Shown here one piece after another: positions 26,416 through 36,508 of a stretch of DNA of 57,828 bases. A model generated the notes under the pieces. That model ran no database searches and was not told the origin of the DNA. It was given only the letters and a program-made list of their open reading frames with translations. The translations under genes were made by a program, and so were the position numbers. The DNA is taken from NCBI GenBank assembly GCA_958439195.1, contig OY288162.1, positions 1 to 57,828 of the forward strand. Direction: 5' to 3'. Every line of letters begins with the position of its first letter. The first letter of the stretch is position 1. The DNA is from an uncultured Paracoccaceae bacterium. Its GTDB lineage: Bacteria; Pseudomonadota; Alphaproteobacteria; Rhodobacterales; Rhodobacteraceae.

Positions 26416-28857
26416 TTACGCGCGCAAACGCTCGTTCTTCGCATCCCACAGCGGCGCGTCCTCGCAGACCAACGCCGGGAACCGCTCCCCGAAAATCTCC
26501 ACCTCAACCACCGTCCCCGGCACGGCCAGATCAGCGCGCAGCATCCCCAGCGCAATCACCTTGCCCACCCGATGCCCGAAATAGCCGCTCGTGGTCTCCC
26601 CCACGACCGCACCATCATGCCAGATCGTGCTCATATAAGGCGGGTCACATTCCCCCGCCTCTACGGTCAGGGTGACAAACCGCTTCGTCACGCCCCGCTG
26701 CTTTTCCGCCGCCAGCGCCGCCTTGCCCCGGAACTCCTTGCCCCAGTCGACAAACCGCTCCAGCCCGCCCTGCAACACGGTGTAATCGGTCGAAAGATCG
26801 CCCTTCCACGCCCTATACCCCTTTTCCACCCGCAGGGAATTCAGCGCGAACATCCCAAACGGGCGCAGCCCCAAAGGCCGCCCCGCCACAATTACCGCAT
26901 CGAACACGGCGCCCGTATCCGCCACGCGGGAGTGAACCTCCCATCCCAGTTCCCCGGCAAAACTCACCCGCATCAGGAACACCGACCGCCCCGCAATCCG
27001 CGCCTCCTGCCAGGTCAGCCAGCCCTTGGCCAGATCGGCCTCTGCCCCCGCCGCCGCCAACACCTCGCGCGCTTTCGGTCCGGTCAGGATCTGGGTTGAC
27101 CAACCATCGGTTTCATCCATCAGCGCCAAACCGCTGGGCAGCGTCGACAGCAGCCATTCCTTGTCATGCATCTGCGCGGTCGCCGCGGTGATCAGCAGCA
27201 CCTCATCTTCTGCCAGACGCGCGACCGACATCTCGGTGACGATCCGCCCCTTTTCATCCGCGAAATAGGCAAGCCCCAGCCGCCCCACGCCCGGCACCTT
27301 CCCGGTGATCTGCGCCGACAACCAATCCACCGCCCCCGGCCCCGTCACGCGGAACCGCGAAAACCCCGGCAGGTCCAGAATCCCACAGGCATTCCGCACC
27401 GCCAGACATTCCTCGCGCACCGCGCCGAACCACGGGCCTTCCCGGTCCCATGTCCGCTGTGCCGCTTCGGATGTGTCATCCCCCTCACGCGCATACCACA
27501 ACGCCCGTTCCCAACCGTTATACGGCCCGAACTGCGCCCCCATCGCGGCCACCCTGTCATACACGGCAGACAGCTTCTTTCCCCGCCCCTCGGGCCAGGT
27601 GTGATGCGGGAAATGGATGGCATATTCATGCCCATACACCTCCATCCCCTTCTTCACGCAATAGTCGGGGTCTTCAAACCCGGTGAACCGGCGCGGATCA
27701 CAGGACCACATGTCCCATTCCGTCGCCCCTTCGGTCACCCATTCTGCCAGCACCTTGCCCGCACCGCCCGCCTGACAGATGCCAAAGGTGAACACGCAGG
27801 CTTCAAAGGCATTCGGCACCCCCGGCATAGGCCCGATCAACGGGTTGCCATCAGGGGTATAGGGGATCGGCCCGTTGATCACCTTTGTCAGGTTCGCCTG
27901 CGCCAACAGCGGCACCCGCGCCATCGCATCGTTAATATGCCATTCCAGCCGCTCCAGATCATCGGGGAACAGTTGGAACGAAAAATCTTCCGGCATCGGA
28001 TCATCGGGCGTCGCCCAATGGGCGCGGCAATTCCCCTCATAGGGGCCAAGGTTGAAGCCGTATTTCTCTTGCCGCAGGTAATAGCTCGAATCCACATCCC
28101 GCAGCAGCGGCAGCTTTGCCCCCGCGCCCTTGGACCAGGCCTCCAGCTCCGGGATCGTGTCGAACAGCATATACTGATGGCTCATCACCATCATCGGCAG
28201 ATCGCGGCCAAACATCTTCGCCACGTCGCGCGCATAGTAACCTGCGGCATTCACCACGATCTCGCAGCGAATTTCACCCTTGGGCGTCTCCACCACCCAT
28301 TCATCCCCGTCGCGCCGCACGCCGGTCGCCGGACAGAACCGCTCGATCCGCGCACCCATCTGCCGCGCCCCCTTGGCCAGCGCCTGCGTCAACTGCGCGG
28401 GGTCGATGTCGCCGTCATAGGGGTCATACAGCGCCCCGGTCAGGTCATGCGTTTCCAGAAACGGATAGCGCGACTTGATCTCATCCGGGCCAAGGATGTT
28501 CAAATCCATCCCCTGATACCGCCCCATACCCACCACGCGCTTGAATTCCTGCAAACGCTCCTTCGAATGCCCCAACCGCACCGAACCGGTGACGTGATAG
28601 TTCATCGGATAATCCACCGCCGCCCAAAGGCCGCGATACAGTTCCGCCGAATAGCGCTGCATGTTCATGATCGACCAGCTTGACGAAAACGTCGGCACAT
28701 TGCCCGCCGCATGCCAGGTGGACCCTGCCGTCAGCTCGTTCTTTTCCAGCAGAACGCAATCCGTCCATCCGGCCTTGGCCAGATGATACAGCGACGACGC
28801 CCCCACCGCGCCCCCCCCGATGATCACCACCCGTGCGCTTGTGGGAAATTCCGCCAT
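26416..28857 (-). CDS. FAD-dependent dehydrogenase with GcvT domains (DMGDH/sarcosine dehydrogenase-like) II
   Basis: An 813-residue paralogue-like protein with the same layout as its downstream neighbour. It has IIGGGAVGASSLYHLAKAG near the N-terminus, STWHAAG with the covalent-FAD histidine H49, and the C-terminal LGLAYFADEKGRIVTEMSV, SFAGELGWEVHS and FALNSLRVEKGYRAWKGDL segments of the GcvT fold. Start ATG 28857 has a strong GGAGGG site. It is the first gene of the minus-strand operon, divergent from the lysR gene. Two such enzymes in series could remove two N-methyl groups in succession. Confidence 0.88.
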   Translation of the reverse strand: MAEFPTSARVVIIGGGAVGASSLYHLAKAGWTDCVLLEKNELTAGSTWHAAGNVPTFSSSWSIMNMQRYSAELYRGLWAAVDYPMNYHVTGSVRLGHSKERLQEFKRVVGMGRYQGMDLNILGPDEIKSRYPFLETHDLTGALYDPYDGDIDPAQLTQALAKGARQMGARIERFCPATGVRRDGDEWVVETPKGEIRCEIVVNAAGYYARDVAKMFGRDLPMMVMSHQYMLFDTIPELEAWSKGAGAKLPLLRDVDSSYYLRQEKYGFNLGPYEGNCRAHWATPDDPMPEDFSFQLFPDDLERLEWHINDAMARVPLLAQANLTKVINGPIPYTPDGNPLIGPMPGVPNAFEACVFTFGICQAGGAGKVLAEWVTEGATEWDMWSCDPRRFTGFEDPDYCVKKGMEVYGHEYAIHFPHHTWPEGRGKKLSAVYDRVAAMGAQFGPYNGWERALWYAREGDDTSEAAQRTWDREGPWFGAVREECLAVRNACGILDLPGFSRFRVTGPGAVDWLSAQITGKVPGVGRLGLAYFADEKGRIVTEMSVARLAEDEVLLITAATAQMHDKEWLLSTLPSGLALMDETDGWSTQILTGPKAREVLAAAGAEADLAKGWLTWQEARIAGRSVFLMRVSFAGELGWEVHSRVADTGAVFDAVIVAGRPLGLRPFGMFALNSLRVEKGYRAWKGDLSTDYTVLQGGLERFVDWGKEFRGKAALAAEKQRGVTKRFVTLTVEAGECDPPYMSTIWHDGAVVGETTSGYFGHRVGKVIALGMLRADLAVPGTVVEVEIFGERFPALVCEDAPLWDAKNERLRA

Positions 28858-28949
28858 GACACCCTCCGTCGGCCCGCTGCGCAGGCCCAATTGCCACGAC
28901 AGGATGACAGTCCCCACCGCCCCTTTCAATTCGCCAATCATCGGCCTAT

Positions 28950-28968
28950 TGATCGGAAAACCCGATCA
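28950..28968. promoter_or_regulatory. Candidate LysR-type operator
   Basis: A perfect palindrome TGATCGG-aaaac-CCGATCA contains the LysR-box form ATC-N9-GAT (T-N11-A). It sits 11 bp before the lysR start codon and about 93 bp before the divergent DMGDH-like gene, as expected for an autoregulated LysR switch. Confidence 0.6.
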
Positions 28969-28978
28969 GGGGCCAGCC

Positions 28979-29830
28979 ATGCAGATCGACCTTCTGGAAA
29001 CCTTCCTCGACCTCGTTGAAACCCGCAGCTTCAACCGCAGCGCCGAACGGCTCGGCGTCACGCAATCCACCGTTTCCGCCCGCATCGTGGCATTGGAACA
29101 GGCCCTGGGATCGAAACTCTTTACCCGTTCGCGGGCCGGAACCGATCTCACCGTCGAAGGCACCCGCTTTGAACCCCATGCCCGCACCCTGCGCCACGAA
29201 TGGCATGAAGCGCGGCGTCGCATCCAGGTGCCAGACCGCGCCGCCCACCTGATCCGCCTTGGCATCCAGAACGACCTTGCCGCCCAGCATATCGGCGAAT
29301 GGATCGCCGATTTCCGCCGCGCCCTGCCCGACACCGCCTTCTACATCGAACCCGATTACTCCAACCAGATGTGCGCCGATGTCCTGACCGGCACGCTTGA
29401 CTTTGCCGTTATGTATTCGCCCAAACCCCACCCCGATCTGCATTTCTCGGAACTGGGCGAGGTGCTTTATCGCATGGTCAGCACCGACACGGACCGCCGC
29501 GCCGGGGTAAACCCCGACACCTTCATCTTCGCCCATTTCTCTCCGCTGTTTCAAACCATGCACCGCGAGTTGACGCCGGAATTTGCCACCGCCGCCGTCT
29601 CTGTGGGCCAAAGCGCCACGGTGGCCTCGCTGCTGAATGCGATGGGTGGCGCGGGCTATGTGCTGGACCGCACCGCCACCCAACTGATCGCCAGCGGCAG
29701 GTTCCGTGAGGTGACCGACGCCCCCGTCCTGCGCCAACCGGTCTATGCCGCCACTCACCTCCGCCACCGGGTGACGCCGCTGCACCGCAAACTCCACCGC
29801 ATCGTGCAGCGGCGGCTGTCAGGCCGTTAA
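28979..29830 (+). CDS. LysR-family transcriptional regulator
   Basis: A 283-residue regulator from ATG 28979 (MQIDLLETFLDLVETRSFNR). The N-terminal winged helix-turn-helix contains SAERLGVTQSTVSARIVALE, and the rest is a periplasmic-binding-like effector domain. It is divergent from the six-gene demethylase/dehydrogenase operon and has a LysR-type palindrome just before its start, so it probably controls that operon and itself in response to a pathway metabolite. Confidence 0.88.
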   Translation: MQIDLLETFLDLVETRSFNRSAERLGVTQSTVSARIVALEQALGSKLFTRSRAGTDLTVEGTRFEPHARTLRHEWHEARRRIQVPDRAAHLIRLGIQNDLAAQHIGEWIADFRRALPDTAFYIEPDYSNQMCADVLTGTLDFAVMYSPKPHPDLHFSELGEVLYRMVSTDTDRRAGVNPDTFIFAHFSPLFQTMHRELTPEFATAAVSVGQSATVASLLNAMGGAGYVLDRTATQLIASGRFREVTDAPVLRQPVYAATHLRHRVTPLHRKLHRIVQRRLSGR

Positions 29831-29868
29831 CCCCACCCTGTGCGGGCGTTCGCTGCGTGCATACACTA

Positions 29869-29905
29869 TGCTGCACTGCGCGTCTGCACCGCGTGCTGCA
29901 CAGCC
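29869..29905 (-). repeat. 37-bp dispersed repeat, copy A
   Basis: The minus strand begins GGCTGTGCAGCACGCGGTGC and continues AGACGCGCAGTGCAGCA. It matches 56324-56360 (plus strand) at 36 of 37 positions. It lies in the short gap between the convergent lysR and hutC genes and contains several GTGCAG/CTGCAC half-sites. Confidence 0.8.
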
Positions 29906-29916
29906 AGAACCCAAGG

Positions 29917-30603
29917 TCAGACCATCGTCCGCAGCCGGTATCCCGGCCCGTGCAGCAGCCGGACAAAGGTGATCGGCGCCTCTGCCGTCCAGGTCATCCG
30001 CTCGGTCACAAACACCGGCGCGCCCTCGGCCAAAGCCAGCGCCGCCGCCTCCTCCCGGCTTGCCGCTTCAGCCGAAAAGGCAATATCCCCAATGGTATAG
30101 GCGACGTTCTGCACCAGCCATTCATTCGCGCTCACCGCGCCAAAATCAGGGATACCCCCCCCCGGCAACACCCCCGGATTCAACCACCTCACCTCATGCG
30201 CAAAAGGCCGCCCCCCCGCCAGATGCAGCGTTTCCACGAAAAGCAGCCGCATCCCCGCCGCAACCCCCATCCGCAGCGCCACCGCCATCGGCACCACCTC
30301 CATCCGCTGCGTCAGAACCCGGTGGGAATAGCTTTCACCCCGCGCCTCAACCTCTTGCCGTATAATGGAAATCTCCAGCGTCGCCTTGCGCACTGGCAAC
30401 ACCGCCACCCGTGTCCCGGCCTTCCTCCGCCGCTCCAGCAGCCCCGCCTCCGCCAGATCGCGCAGCGCCCGGTTCACCGTCGCCCGCGCCACCCCGAACT
30501 CCACCGCCAACGCCTCTTCGCCGGGGATCACCGCCCCCGGCGCCCATTCCCGCGCCCGAATACGGCGCAGCACTTCGGTCCGCACATCCTCCCATCCGGT
30601 CAT
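29917..30603 (-). CDS. hutC: GntR-family (HutC/UTRA) transcriptional repressor of histidine utilisation
   Basis: A 228-residue GntR regulator. The N-terminal winged helix is complete (PGEEALAVEFGVARATVNRA), and the C-terminal effector domain is of UTRA type (FVETLHLAGGRPFAHEVRW). HutC proteins repress hut genes and release DNA on binding urocanate. It is encoded directly after hutF with a one-base stop/start overlap (TGATG), and a palindromic operator lies in the hutF-hutI intergenic region. Confidence 0.87.
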   Translation of the reverse strand: MTGWEDVRTEVLRRIRAREWAPGAVIPGEEALAVEFGVARATVNRALRDLAEAGLLERRRKAGTRVAVLPVRKATLEISIIRQEVEARGESYSHRVLTQRMEVVPMAVALRMGVAAGMRLLFVETLHLAGGRPFAHEVRWLNPGVLPGGGIPDFGAVSANEWLVQNVAYTIGDIAFSAEAASREEAAALALAEGAPVFVTERMTWTAEAPITFVRLLHGPGYRLRTMV

Positions 30604-31955
30604 CAGGCCCGCTCCCGCAACCCGCGCATTACCGCCCGGAACCGTGCCGCCACCGCATCGCGCGCCACATGCCGCCCGCCCGTCACGATGTGCCGTCCGG
30701 CAGACCAGACATCTGCCACCAACCCGTCATTTCCAGCAAAAACAAAGGCATCCAGTATCTCATCCCCACCGCGCCCTTCCAGATGCAGGCTCTCCAAATC
30801 CAGCGCCACAAGGTCTGCCCATTGCCCAACGGCCATCACACCAGCCCCACGGCCCGCCGCCTGTGCGCCACCCTGTGCCGCGCCCTCCCACAGCACCCGG
30901 CCCGTGGACCGCTCCCCTTGTGCCAGCAGCGCCCGCCCCCGATCCCGCAGGCGTTGCGAATATTCCAGCAACCGCAATTCCTCAGTCAGGCTGATCCGAA
31001 CATTCGAATCCGACCCCACCCCCCAACGCCCGCCCGCGCCCAGATATCGCACGCCGTCAAAGATACCGTCGCCCAGATTGGCCTCGGTGATCGGGCACAG
31101 CCCTGCCACCGCGCCAGACCGCGCCAGCGCCACAGTTTCCGCCGCTGTCATCTGGGTGCAATGGATCGGGCACCACCGCCCATCCACCGCCGCATTGCCC
31201 AGCAACCACTCCACCGGCCTTGCCCCCATCGCGGCGGAAACCTCTTCAACTTCGGCCACTTGCTCGGCCAGATGAATGTGGATCGGGGCACCCGGCGCAA
31301 TCGCCTCGGCCATCCGCAACCCGGCCAGATCAACTGCACGCAAGGAATGCGGCGCCACCCCCGTTACCCCGTCGGCCAGCCGCGCCACAGCCTGCGCCGC
31401 GTCCTGCCACAGCCGGGCAAACCGCTCCGGGTCATTGCCGAAACGCACCTGCCCCGGCCCCAGCGCCCGCCCGTCACAGCCGCCCCGCTGATACAGCACC
31501 GGCAACAAAGTCAGTCCGAACCCGGTTTCCGCCGCCGCGTTGACGATCCGTTCAGACATTTCCGCTATACCGGCATAAGTTACGCCTTCGGGTTGATGAT
31601 GCAGATAATGAAACTCTGCCACGGCGGCAAAACCCGCCTCGGCCATCTCCATCATCACCTGCGCGGCGATGGCTTCCACATCCTCCGGCGTCAGCCGATC
31701 CAGAAAGCGATACATCAAACTGCGCCAGGTCCAGAAACTGTCCTGCCCCGCGCTGCGCCGCTCCGTTAGTCCGGCCATCGCACGCTGAAACATGTGCGAA
31801 TGCAGGTTTGCAGGCGCAGGCAACAGGCATCCCACCCGACGCCCGCCCTTCGCGCCCGCAGCGCCGATGGCAGCAATGCGCCCGCCCTCGACCCGCAGCG
31901 CAACATCGCGCACCCAACCCTCTGGCAAAAGCGCCCAATCGGCATGGATCAGCAT
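30603..31955 (-). CDS. hutF: Formimidoylglutamate deiminase
   Basis: Amidohydrolase that converts N-formimino-L-glutamate to N-formyl-L-glutamate and ammonia, the branch that then needs HutG. The protein is 450 residues from ATG 31955, behind GAGGGGCC. Metal ligands are seen as NLHSHMFQR near the N-terminus, HIHLAEQ, HCTQM and GVGSDSNV. It is divergent from hutI and followed by the repressor gene. Confidence 0.92.
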   Translation of the reverse strand: MLIHADWALLPEGWVRDVALRVEGGRIAAIGAAGAKGGRRVGCLLPAPANLHSHMFQRAMAGLTERRSAGQDSFWTWRSLMYRFLDRLTPEDVEAIAAQVMMEMAEAGFAAVAEFHYLHHQPEGVTYAGIAEMSERIVNAAAETGFGLTLLPVLYQRGGCDGRALGPGQVRFGNDPERFARLWQDAAQAVARLADGVTGVAPHSLRAVDLAGLRMAEAIAPGAPIHIHLAEQVAEVEEVSAAMGARPVEWLLGNAAVDGRWCPIHCTQMTAAETVALARSGAVAGLCPITEANLGDGIFDGVRYLGAGGRWGVGSDSNVRISLTEELRLLEYSQRLRDRGRALLAQGERSTGRVLWEGAAQGGAQAAGRGAGVMAVGQWADLVALDLESLHLEGRGGDEILDAFVFAGNDGLVADVWSAGRHIVTGGRHVARDAVAARFRAVMRGLRERA

Positions 31956-31966
31956 CGGCCCCTCAC

Positions 31967-31996
31967 TTGACAACTGCATTTATGTATAGACATAAT
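31967..31996 (+). promoter_or_regulatory. hutIHU promoter, near-consensus sigma70
   Basis: TTGACA at 31967-31972 and CATAAT at 31991-31996 are separated by 18 bp, giving a perfect -35 and a 5/6 -10 element. The hutI start codon is 31 bp further on. The -10 and spacer are covered by the palindrome at 31980-31995. Confidence 0.65.
31980..31995. promoter_or_regulatory. Candidate HutC operator
   Basis: TTATGT-atag-ACATAA is a perfect 6-bp inverted repeat of the TGTA-N-TACA style bound by GntR/HutC proteins. It overlaps the -10 region of the hutI promoter, so bound repressor would block RNA polymerase. Confidence 0.6.
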
Positions 31997-32027
31997 AACG
32001 CCAAGCGCAGACAAAAGGCAAGTCTCA

Positions 32028-33218
32028 ATGGCGATTCTCCTGACTGGCATCACGGCGGCCACCCTACAGGGCGGCTATGGCCTGATCCCCGACGCCGCCC
32101 TTCTGATCGAAGGCGAAAACATCGCCTGGATCGGCCCGCGCAAAGATGCCCCGACCGCCAGCGAAACCCTTGATTTTCAAGGCCGCCTTCTGACCCCCGG
32201 CCTTATCGACGCGCATACCCACATCATCTTTGGCGGCAACCGCGCCGCAGAATTCGAACAGCGCCTGACCGGCATCAGCTACGAAGCCATTGCCCGCGCG
32301 GGGGGCGGCATCCTGTCTACCGTCACCGCCACCCGCGCCGCATCGGAAGATGACCTGGTGGCCCAAGCCCTACCCCGCCTCGACGCGATGATCCGCCAGG
32401 GTGCCACGACGGTTGAGGTAAAGTCAGGCTATGGCCTGACCATCGGGGATGAGCTGAACATGCTCCGCGCCGCCCGCCGCCTTGCCACGCTGCGCCCCGT
32501 CACGATCACCACAACTCACCTTGCCGCCCATGCCATCCCGCCGGAATATGCTGGCCGCGCAGATAGTTACATCGAAGAAATCGCCATCCCATCCCTGCGC
32601 GCCGCCCATGCCGAAGGTCTGGTCGATGCCGTCGATGCCTTCTGCGAAACCATCGCCTTCTCGCCCGGACAAGTGGACCGCCTGTTCACCGCCGCCCGCG
32701 CCCTTGGGCTGCGGGTCAAGCTGCATGCCGAACAATTGTCGGATCAGGGCGGCGCATCCCTTGCCGCCCGCCACGCCGCCCTGTCGGCCGATCACCTTGA
32801 ACACCTCACGCCCGAAGGCGTGGCCGACATGGCCCGCGCAGGCACCGTAGCCACGATCCTGCCCGGTGCCTTCTACACCCTGCGCGACACCCACATCCCC
32901 CCCATCGCCGCTCTGCGCGCCGCGGGCGTGCCAATGGCCGTGGCCACCGATTGCAACCCCGGCTCATCCCCCATGACTTCGCTGCCGCTGGCCATGAACA
33001 TGGCCTGCACGCTGTTCCGCCTGACCCCGGAAGAGGCGCTTTTGGGTACCACCGCCCACGCCGCCCGCGCCTTGGGCCTGACAGACCGCGGCACCCTCGC
33101 CCCCGGCCAGCGCGCCGATCTTTGCCTGTGGGATGCCACCCATCCCGCCGAACTGTCCTATCGCATCGGGGCTGAAGCCCTGCACGCCCGCATTATCGGA
33201 GGCCGTCTTGACGCCTGA
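32028..33218 (+). CDS. hutI: Imidazolonepropionase
   Basis: Hydrolyses 4-imidazolone-5-propionate to N-formimino-L-glutamate, the third step of histidine degradation. The protein is 396 residues. Metal-site and family motifs are DAHTHIIFGG, EVKSGYGL, HAEQLSDQGG, ADHLEHL and ATDCNPGSSPM. It is the first gene of the plus-strand hut unit; hutH begins 11 bases before its stop. Confidence 0.95.
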   Translation: MAILLTGITAATLQGGYGLIPDAALLIEGENIAWIGPRKDAPTASETLDFQGRLLTPGLIDAHTHIIFGGNRAAEFEQRLTGISYEAIARAGGGILSTVTATRAASEDDLVAQALPRLDAMIRQGATTVEVKSGYGLTIGDELNMLRAARRLATLRPVTITTTHLAAHAIPPEYAGRADSYIEEIAIPSLRAAHAEGLVDAVDAFCETIAFSPGQVDRLFTAARALGLRVKLHAEQLSDQGGASLAARHAALSADHLEHLTPEGVADMARAGTVATILPGAFYTLRDTHIPPIAALRAAGVPMAVATDCNPGSSPMTSLPLAMNMACTLFRLTPEEALLGTTAHAARALGLTDRGTLAPGQRADLCLWDATHPAELSYRIGAEALHARIIGGRLDA

Positions 33219-34737
33219 AACCCTGATCCCCGGTGCAACCACCCTTGCCCAGTTGGAACACCTCTACCGCAGCGGCGCGGCGGCACGCCTGGCCCCCTCG
33301 GCCCGCGCCGGTGTAGAGGCGGCGGCCCAACGGATCGCCGCTGCCGCAGCAGGTGAGACGGCGGTCTATGGGGTGAACACCGGCTTTGGCAAACTCGCCT
33401 CGCTCAAGATCGCGGCCAAGGACACCGCCACCCTGCAACGGAACCTGATCCTGTCGCATTGCTGCGGTGTGGGCGACCCGATGCCGCGTGATGTGACCCG
33501 CCTGATGATGGCGCTTAAGCTCCTCTCCCTTGGCCGCGGCGCGTCTGGCGTGCGGTGGGAGGTGGTCGCCCTGATCGAAGCGATGCTCGCAAAAGGCGTC
33601 ACGCCGGCGATCCCGGCCCAAGGCTCTGTCGGGGCATCGGGCGATCTTGCCCCCTTGGCCCACATGGCCGCCGCAATGATCGGCGCGGGCGAGGCAGAGT
33701 TCGACGGCAACATCACCTCCGGCGCAGAAGCCCTTGCCGCGGCTGGCCTATCCGCCGTCACCCTTGGCCCGAAAGAGGGGCTTGCCCTGATCAACGGCAC
33801 GCAGTTCAGCACGGCCTACGCACTGGCGGGGCTGTTCGATGGCTGGCGTAACGCGCAGGCCGCGCTGGTGCTGTCGGCCCTGTCCACCGACGCGATCATG
33901 GGTTCCACCGCCCCCCTGCATCCCGAAATCCACGCTCTGCGCGGCCATGCTGGCCAGATCGAGGCCGCCGCCACCATGCGCGCCTTGCTCGATGGGTCCG
34001 AAATCCGCGCAAGCCACGTCGTCGGTGATACCCGCGTGCAGGATCCCTATTGCATCCGCTGTCAGCCACAGGTCACTGGGGCCGCGATGGATATTCTGCG
34101 CCAAGCCGCGCAAACCCTTGAAATCGAAGCAAACGCCGCCACCGACAATCCCCTTGTCCTGTCCGATGGGCAGATCGTTTCGGGCGGCAATTTCCACGCG
34201 GAACCCGTGGGTTTCGCCGCCGACATGATCGCGCTGGCCCTGTCGGAAATCGGCGCCATTGCCCAGCGCCGGGTGGCCCTGATGGTGGACCCAACCCTCA
34301 GTTTCGATCTGCCGCCCTTTCTGACGCCGAACCCCGGCCTCAACTCTGGCCTTATGATCGCCGAGGTGACAACGGCGGCGTTGATGAGCGAAAACAAACA
34401 CCTCGCCCATCCCACGGTCACCGACAGCACCCCCACATCCGCCAATCAGGAAGATCACGTCAGCATGGCCGCCCACGGCGCACGCCGCCTGATGCGGATG
34501 AATGCCAACCTGTCGCGCATTCTGGGGGTCGAGGCGCTGTGTGCCGGCCAGGGCGTCGAATTCCGCGCACCGCTGAAAACCTCTGCCCCGCTTCAGGCCA
34601 CACTCGCCCGTCTTCGGGCGGATGTGGCGACGCTGGGTGATGACCGATACCTCGCCCCCGATCTTGAATCCGCCGCCCGCCTTGTCGCCTCTGGCGCGCT
34701 GGCACAGGCCGCCGCCATCCCGCTTCCCATCCTTTGA
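33208..34737 (+). CDS. hutH: Histidine ammonia-lyase
   Basis: Deaminates histidine to urocanate, the first step of the pathway. The protein is 509 residues if translation starts at TTG 33208, which sits five bases after GGAGG and gives MTPETLIPGATTLAQLE; no ATG or GTG fits better. The self-forming MIO cofactor triad Ala-Ser-Gly is at residues 143-145 (GSVGASGDLAPL). YGVNTGFG, NGTQFSTAYAL and QEDHVSMAAHGAR are present. It overlaps hutI by 11 bases. Confidence 0.95.
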   Translation: MTPETLIPGATTLAQLEHLYRSGAAARLAPSARAGVEAAAQRIAAAAAGETAVYGVNTGFGKLASLKIAAKDTATLQRNLILSHCCGVGDPMPRDVTRLMMALKLLSLGRGASGVRWEVVALIEAMLAKGVTPAIPAQGSVGASGDLAPLAHMAAAMIGAGEAEFDGNITSGAEALAAAGLSAVTLGPKEGLALINGTQFSTAYALAGLFDGWRNAQAALVLSALSTDAIMGSTAPLHPEIHALRGHAGQIEAAATMRALLDGSEIRASHVVGDTRVQDPYCIRCQPQVTGAAMDILRQAAQTLEIEANAATDNPLVLSDGQIVSGGNFHAEPVGFAADMIALALSEIGAIAQRRVALMVDPTLSFDLPPFLTPNPGLNSGLMIAEVTTAALMSENKHLAHPTVTDSTPTSANQEDHVSMAAHGARRLMRMNANLSRILGVEALCAGQGVEFRAPLKTSAPLQATLARLRADVATLGDDRYLAPDLESAARLVASGALAQAAAIPLPIL

Positions 34738-34748
34738 AGGGCAAGACC

Positions 34749-36431
<1,683 letters not shown>

Positions 36432-36475
36432 CCGGGATAGCGCGGCCAAGGTCGGCAGTCGGCTTGATCCGGGGG

Positions 36476-36502
36476 TCTGGGGGGCGCAAACTGCCCCCCA
36501 GA
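36476..36502. terminator. Bidirectional terminator between hutU and the PHP gene
   Basis: A perfect 10-bp stem, TCTGGGGGGC-gcaaact-GCCCCCCAGA, lies between the convergent hutU and PHP-domain genes. There is no long T tract, but the position and stem strength fit a shared terminator. Confidence 0.6.
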
Positions 36503-36508
36503 ACCACC

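Noticed and set aside
27166..31769. Plus-strand frames opposite the second DMGDH-like gene, hutC and hutF
   Set aside because: Shadow frames of well-supported genes, without recognisable domains.
31975..32000. dif-like recombination site (TTATG/CATAA arms)
   Set aside because: The arms are in the opposite order (TTATG-N6-CATAA) from dif, and the site overlaps a good promoter, so a HutC operator is the better reading.
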